A stretch of DNA of 64,000 nt, from positions 124,001 to 188,000 of the forward strand of contig JAKPOP010000014.1 in the NCBI GenBank assembly GCA_029547805.1. Direction: 5' to 3'. Origin of the DNA: Deltaproteobacteria bacterium (GTDB lineage: Bacteria; Myxococcota_A; UBA9042; DTJE01). Of the stretch, positions 59,649 to 64,000 are shown in pieces; the stretch's first letter is position 1, and each line of letters starts with the position of its first letter. Under the pieces are notes generated by a model. The model had not been told where the DNA came from. It worked only from the letters and a program-made list of their open reading frames with translations, and did no database searches. The position numbers and the translations under genes were made by a program.

Positions 59649-59657
59649 ATCCTAACA
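59649..59657 (-). promoter_or_regulatory. possible extended -10 promoter
   Basis: Minus strand TGTTAGGAT, about 30 bases before TTG 59618. It fits TG-n-TAnnAT, with no clear -35. Confidence 0.35.
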
Positions 59658-60788
59658 CGCCTCGTTCTTTCTGGGCCCGAAGGAGCATCTCCTGCAAACA
59701 GGAGAGGGACTTCGCCCCGCCAACAGACCGGATTTCAGGTTCCTGGCCATCTCCCCGGAGAGCAGGTTGGTCAACGGATGCTCCAGCAAATTCCCCAAGG
59801 CGTCCTGGGGATGCACCATCCTCTGGCACGGAAAGACGAACCCGCGCGAATCGACCCGGACCTTGTACCACGGGGCCGTCCAGACGACGGGCCACTGGTT
59901 TTTCAGGAGTTCCTCGTCCTGGACATCCCATCTCCCATCAGCAGGACCGCCTGTTCCTTCGGGAGAGAAGGACGCGGAGGCTCTGGAAGAATCACCATGA
60001 CGTTGCGTCGCTTCTCCTCGATCTTCAATCTGGTCAGGGCGATTCGAAGCACCTCTCCTTCCATGCCCCGGAACCGCACGATGCGGCTCCGAACGGCCGG
60101 CCGACCCACCACGAGTTGGGAAAGATGCATGCGGAAGATGCCCAGAACGGCGATCTTCCGAAGAGTGGTATCCAGAAACGGCAACGTTATCGACGTGATG
60201 AGAGCCTGAACACCCACCTGGAGCCGATTCCACCGCGCGTGTCGCAGGAAGGGGACCAGGTTCTTTCGGGGTCTTGGCCAGGTGGACAGAGGCCGAAGTC
60301 AGGCGTAGATCATCTGGGACCGTCGTGTCGATGGACAGGAGCAGGGTGTCGAGGCCCGCTGCCGCCAACGTCTCTCGGAATTCCGGAGTCAACTGACTCC
60401 CGGAGGTCAACAGGCAGGGTTCGGGTCGTGATGCCTGCCGGTACCGTTTGGATCGCAAGGTCCGAATGTGGCGAGGCAGGTCGGGGTCCATCAATGGTTC
60501 GTGTCGGCAGCCGAAAGAGATGTCGTGGGCCAAGGGCTGCACTTCACGCGAGACGGCCTGCGACCACTCATCTCCCGCACAGTGCTGGCTGCGATGGCCT
60601 GTGGGATGGCGAATACGGCATCGCAGGTGACAACTCTTCGTGGGGTCCAGCAGCACCGACCCGCGGCCACGGCCTGGGTCCATCCAGAGGTATCGGGTCA
60701 GGGAGGCTAGACCCGATCCCGCGCGGCGGAGCCTGGCGATTTCGATACGCAGGGGAAGGAGCCGATCAGAAGAGGGAATCGTACGCAT
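59652..60788 (-). pseudogene. degenerate radical SAM/SPASM gene with two frameshifts
   Basis: The outer parts of a radical-SAM/SPASM protein lie in one frame, and the middle in another. The start (ATG 60788) encodes DPTKSCHLRCRIRHP, a CX3CX2C motif whose third Cys is Arg (CGC for TGC), then FGCRHEPLMDPDLPRHI and LDTLLLSIDTTVPDDL. From about 60260 to 59935 the sensible reading is in the second frame (NLVPFLRHARWNRLQVGVQ, then ITLPFLDTTLRKIAVLGIF). The last part returns to the first frame (APWYKVRVDSRGFVFPCQ, VCRRCSFGPRKNEAC), typical of SPASM. Two compensating indels and the lost cluster ligand mark it as inactive. A good promoter remains, with the RNA start at the ATG. Confidence 0.8.
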
Positions 60789-60796
60789 CGACGGGA

Positions 60797-60825
60797 ACTT
60801 TATTGGATGGCGGATCCCCGGTCAA
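60797..60825 (-). promoter_or_regulatory. predicted promoter of the radical SAM pseudogene
   Basis: Minus strand TTGACC (60825-60820), 17-base spacer, TAAAGT (60802-60797). The RNA start falls at or next to ATG 60788, so the message would be leaderless. Confidence 0.55.
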
Positions 60826-60933
60826 GCATTACCTGGACCAGCCTGATCCAGGTGGCATTGAAAGGGTCTCTTCGGTCCACTGGACCGGTGGAACACGATG
60901 GCCAGGCCCACGAGGCGCTCCGGGAAGTTCCGT

Positions 60934-62349
60934 TCAAGCCCGGGTGGGCCGGTGGTCCATCGCGAAATAGGTCCGGGTCCGCTCCACCACCTCGGGGGAG
61001 AGGATCAGGAGGGCGATCAGGTTGGGGACCGCCATGAGCGTCAGCACCGCGTCCACGAACTTCCAGACCATCTCCTTGGCCCAGACGGCCCCGATGAAGA
61101 CGAAGAGGCAGTAGAGGTAGCGGTAGGGGACCACGAAACGACGCCCGAGCAGGTAGCCGACGGCCCGGTCCCCGTAGTAGGACCAGGAGATGGCCGTGGT
61201 GAAGGAGAAGAGCAGCAGGGAGACCGAGACGACCACGCCTCCGACCTGGAGTCCCAGGACCGTCAGGTCCAGGCCCGTCTCGAAGGCCTGGTAGGACATC
61301 GCGGCGCCCATCTTTCCCGAGGACCAGGCCCCGGTGAGCAGCAGCACCATGCCGGTCATCGTGCAGATGATCAGGGTGTCCACGAGGGGCTCCAGAAGGG
61401 CCACGAGCCCCTCCCGCACCGGGTACTCGGTCCGGGCGGCCGCATGGGCGATGGGGGCCGATCCCTGTCCGGCCTCGTTGCTGAAGAGTCCCCGGGCGAT
61501 GCCATAGCGGGCCGTCAGCAGGAACGTGGACCCCAGGAACCCGCCCGTTGCGGCGGTGCCCGTGAAGGCCCCCTCGAAGACCAGTCGGAACATCGTCGGC
61601 AACCGGTCGTATTCGAAGGCGATCACGGCCAGGCAGGCCGTCACGTAGAACAGTGCCATGAACGGGACCAGTCGCTCGGCCACCGAGGCGATCCGGCGGA
61701 TGCCGCCCAGGATCACGGCCCCCACGAGTCCCGCCAGCACGAGCCCCGAGAGCCAGGTGGGGATTCGCAGGCCATCCCTGAGGTCGAAGGCGTGGATTGC
61801 GTCGGCCATGGAGTTGCTCTGAGCCATGTTGCCGGTCCCGAGGCTGCACAGGACGGTGCCGACGGCAAAGAGGATCGCCAGGGGCTTCGCCATGGGGCCC
61901 AGGACCCGGGAGGCGGCCCGCTCGATGTAGTACATGGGACCGCCACTGACGCTGCCGTCGGGGTGGACCTCCCGGTACTGCTGGGCCAGCGTGCACTCGG
62001 CATACTTGGTGGCCATTCCGAAGAAGCCGGTCATCCAGAGCCAGAAGAGGGATCCGGGTCCGCCGTAGTAGATCGCCAGGGCCACGCCGGCGATGTTGCC
62101 GGTGCCCACCGTGGCCGAGAGGGCCGTGCAGAGGGCCTGGAAGTGGCTCACGTCGCCGTGGTCCCCGGGGCGGTCGTAGCGGCCCATCACGAGGTCCTTC
62201 GCGTGTCGCAGGCCCCAGACCTGGATGAGCCGGAGTCGGATCGTGAACCAGATCCCCACCGGGAGCAGCAGCGCCATCAGCGCGTAGGTGCCCACGTAGG
62301 TGTTGTAGGCGTCCAGGACCCGTCCGATCGCCTGGCTGACGTCGTTCAT
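60934..62349 (-). CDS. sodium:alanine/glycine symporter (AGCS family)
   Basis: A 471-residue inner-membrane symporter with about eleven helices. Family landmarks: ALSATVGTGNIAGVALAIYYGGPGSLFWLW, KYAECTLAQQYRE, GSVSGGPMYYIER, GTGNMAQSNSMADAI and FSNEAGQGSAPIAHAAA. AGCS proteins import alanine or glycine with sodium. It starts one base after the stop of the NSS symporter gene, so the two are co-transcribed. The length is normal and no odd residues are seen. Confidence 0.93.
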   Translation of the reverse strand: MNDVSQAIGRVLDAYNTYVGTYALMALLLPVGIWFTIRLRLIQVWGLRHAKDLVMGRYDRPGDHGDVSHFQALCTALSATVGTGNIAGVALAIYYGGPGSLFWLWMTGFFGMATKYAECTLAQQYREVHPDGSVSGGPMYYIERAASRVLGPMAKPLAILFAVGTVLCSLGTGNMAQSNSMADAIHAFDLRDGLRIPTWLSGLVLAGLVGAVILGGIRRIASVAERLVPFMALFYVTACLAVIAFEYDRLPTMFRLVFEGAFTGTAATGGFLGSTFLLTARYGIARGLFSNEAGQGSAPIAHAAARTEYPVREGLVALLEPLVDTLIICTMTGMVLLLTGAWSSGKMGAAMSYQAFETGLDLTVLGLQVGGVVVSVSLLLFSFTTAISWSYYGDRAVGYLLGRRFVVPYRYLYCLFVFIGAVWAKEMVWKFVDAVLTLMAVPNLIALLILSPEVVERTRTYFAMDHRPTRA

Positions 62350-62350
62350 G

Positions 62351-63724
62351 CTAACTGAGGTCCCTCCCGGTGAGGACCAGGATCAACAGCCCCAGGATGG
62401 CCAGGGGGGCCACGACCCGGAGCGCCCATCGAAAGAGGACGAAGGCCGGGCTCCCCTCCCGGATTCCCAGTTCGCTGGCCACCGCCGCCGCCGGGAGATG
62501 CCAGCCGACGAAGAGGGCCGTGCCCAGGCCCCCGAGGGGCAGCATCCAGTTGGCGGCCAGGTGGTCCAGCGTCGCCAGCAGGCCCTCCTTGCCGGCGAAG
62601 ACCCGGAGGGACGAGAGGGCCGGGACGGCCCCGAGGGACAGGGCGCAGGCCACGGACCCCACCCAGATCACCGAGGCCGAGAGGATCGTGGCCCGGCCCC
62701 GGGGGAGGTTCCGGCGATCCACCAGATAGGAGGTCGCCACCTCCCCGAGGCTGATCGTCGAGGTCAGGGCCGCGAAGGCCACCAGCACGTAGAAGAGGGG
62801 GGCCAGGATCGTCCCGCCGGGCATCTGCGTGTAGAAGAGTTCCGGCAGGGTCACGAAGAGCATCGCCACGGTGGACCCGGAGACCCGGTCAGGCAGGCCC
62901 GGGATGCTGTGGAGCAGCGAGAACATCACCATCGCGGCGATCAGCGCCACCGCCGTGTCCAGCCCCACGACCCAGGCGGCGGTCCGGCCGATCCGCTCCT
63001 GGGGAGACAGGTAGGACCCGTAGGCCACCATGGCCCCGAGTCCCAGGGAGAGGCTGAAGAAGGCCTGTCCCACCCCCAGCAGCACGCCCTGGGGCGGCAG
63101 GTCCTGGAACCGGGGCTCCAGCAGGTGCCGCAGGCCCTCGCCGGCCCCCGGGAGTCGCAATGCCGTGACCAGCAGGTAGAGGAGGATGGCGAACAGCACC
63201 GGCATCATCACCTTGGAGGCCCGCTCGATGCCGGCGCCCACGCCCCGGTACACCACGAAGGCCGTCAGGAAGGAGAACACCGTGGTCAGCAGCACCTGCT
63301 GGGGGCCGTCGGCCAGGAAGGCCGGGAAGCGGGCACCGGCATCGGGGGGATAGCCGCCGAAGGACCACTCCAGGCACAACACGAAGGACCGGATCGACCA
63401 GCCGGCGATCACGGTGTAGTAGGCCAGGATCACGACCCCCGCCAGGACCCCCAGGACCCCCAGCCATGACCACGCCGGCCCGCCCAGGGCGGCAAAGGCC
63501 GGCACTGCGCTGGCCTGGGCCCGGCGTCCCACGAGGATCTCGGCCATCATGAGCGGCAGCCCCAGCACCACCACGGCGCCCAGGTAGGTGGCCACGAAGG
63601 CCCCGCCGCCGTTCTCCCAGCAGAGATAGGGGAACTTCCAGAGATTGCCGAGCCCCACCGCGGACCCGGCCGCGGCCAGGATGAAGCCGGCCTGGGACCC
63701 CCAGGTCCCGCGATGTCCTCCCAT
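62351..63724 (-). CDS. sodium-dependent transporter (NSS/SNF family, LeuT-like)
   Basis: A 457-residue LeuT-fold symporter. The N-terminal helix GSQAGFILAAAGSAVGLGNLWKFPYLCWENGGGAF is the family hallmark (unwound helix 1 with the GNLWRFPY-type motif). LGVGQAFFSLSLGLGAMVAYGSY is helix 6 with the substrate and sodium ligands. There are 12 predicted helices, or possibly 11 as in many bacterial members. It carries an amino acid or related amine with sodium. ATG 63724 begins 126 bases from the divergent gene at 63851, and the AGCS symporter is directly downstream. Confidence 0.93.
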   Translation of the reverse strand: MGGHRGTWGSQAGFILAAAGSAVGLGNLWKFPYLCWENGGGAFVATYLGAVVVLGLPLMMAEILVGRRAQASAVPAFAALGGPAWSWLGVLGVLAGVVILAYYTVIAGWSIRSFVLCLEWSFGGYPPDAGARFPAFLADGPQQVLLTTVFSFLTAFVVYRGVGAGIERASKVMMPVLFAILLYLLVTALRLPGAGEGLRHLLEPRFQDLPPQGVLLGVGQAFFSLSLGLGAMVAYGSYLSPQERIGRTAAWVVGLDTAVALIAAMVMFSLLHSIPGLPDRVSGSTVAMLFVTLPELFYTQMPGGTILAPLFYVLVAFAALTSTISLGEVATSYLVDRRNLPRGRATILSASVIWVGSVACALSLGAVPALSSLRVFAGKEGLLATLDHLAANWMLPLGGLGTALFVGWHLPAAAVASELGIREGSPAFVLFRWALRVVAPLAILGLLILVLTGRDLS

Positions 63725-63850
63725 CGGGCCCCCCGACTTCCGGGTCGCCCAAGGCTACCACGAGGCCCGGGTCCCGATGAAGGACTCCTGCCGGGAAATG
63801 TGCCAGAATCGCAGGGAACGGGGAACGGCGGGACTTCGAAGGAGCGGACG

Positions 63851-64000
63851 ATGCACCGACGAACCCTTGCAGTGTGGGCCTTCTGGGCCTTCCTGGCGCC
63901 GGTCACGGCCCGGGCCGGGGAGCGGGTGGGGGTCGTCGTGGAGGGGCCGCCGGAACAGGTCGGGTCCCTCCGGGACCTGCTGCGGGCCGAGGTGGAGAAC
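63851..64000 (+). CDS. start of a secreted protein gene, cut off by the window end
   Basis: Fifty codons from ATG 63851, which has GGAGCG upstream. The first 22 residues are a signal peptide (TLAVWAFWAFLAPVTARA-G) and the mature part begins GERVGVVVEGPPEQVG with a following amphipathic helix. The first strand and helix could be those of a periplasmic binding-type or similar alpha/beta domain, but too little is present to assign a family. Confidence 0.7.
   Translation, partial: MHRRTLAVWAFWAFLAPVTARAGERVGVVVEGPPEQVGSLRDLLRAEVEN

Noticed and set aside
60874-60888. CGGTCC-ACT-GGACCG hairpin downstream of the AGCS symporter gene
   Set aside because: It could end the transcript, but there is no T-run and the stem is short.
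1-64000. tRNA, rRNA, CRISPR arrays and transposases
   Set aside because: No tRNA T-loop consensus in a folding context, no repeat-spacer pattern and no DDE or tyrosine-recombinase sequence was found on either strand.

Overview
The window reads as chromosomal DNA of a high-GC Gram-negative bacterium with a complex envelope. It holds outer-membrane beta-barrels, many lipoproteins with a lipobox, a FadL-type porin, a parABS partition locus and several secreted proteins with calcium-binding, PKD or Ig-like repeats. This mix fits a Myxococcota-like or related 'deltaproteobacterial' lineage, but no rRNA or other marker gene is present, so the placement is an inference. I saw no rRNA, tRNA, CRISPR array, integrase or transposase.

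Layout. (1) 3-5900: a forward run of secreted and outer-membrane genes (FadL-like porin, DOMON-like protein, large beta-barrel, lipoprotein). (2) 5928-13753: a reverse block with a membrane zinc-peptidase-like protein, the fused B12-dependent mutase icmF, and a two-gene ion-channel system in which a TAXI solute-binding domain is fused to a CASTOR/POLLUX-like pore and RCK domain. (3) 13978-26370: housekeeping and mixed genes (nitrilase family, GT2, asparagine synthase, methionine aminopeptidase, TatT-like protein, ABC exporter, a frameshifted unknown gene), ending in parA-parB with a parS site lying across the parA start. (4) 26541-32031: six tightly coupled reverse genes (TPR-like protein, sugar epimerase, DegT aminotransferase, ABC ATPase, permease, membrane protein). 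(5) 32113-38115: a membrane protein with an N-acetylglucosamine-kinase-like ATPase, an aldose-1-epimerase-like protein, a thioredoxin-fold protein and an SSS symporter. (6) 36640-40950: a TPP riboswitch leads an operon of outer-membrane barrel, lipoprotein and SSS symporter, which looks like an envelope-spanning uptake route for thiamin or a precursor. (7) 41383-47047: M29-like aminopeptidase, a large Ig/PKD lipoprotein and a DUF1846 protein.

(8) 47100-60800 looks accessory. Codon use is visibly less GC-extreme, there are decayed genes (a NifH-like Fe protein that lost both Fe-S cysteines, and a radical-SAM gene with two frameshifts and a lost cluster cysteine), tandem hairpins, and an island of four intact radical-SAM genes with a UbiA prenyltransferase, a DegT-like PLP enzyme and polytopic membrane proteins. 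One radical-SAM protein has the architecture of tetraether-lipid synthase (Tes/COG1964) and another binds cobalamin, so modification of a prenyl or membrane lipid is a reasonable but unproven guess. (9) 60934-63724: two sodium symporters (AGCS and NSS families), then the start of a secreted protein that runs off the end.

The intergenic regions contain a series of sigma-70-like promoters, mostly TTGnnn with a 17-base spacer and a TAnnnT-type -10. They help decide several starts, including probable leaderless starts for icmF and for the radical-SAM pseudogene.
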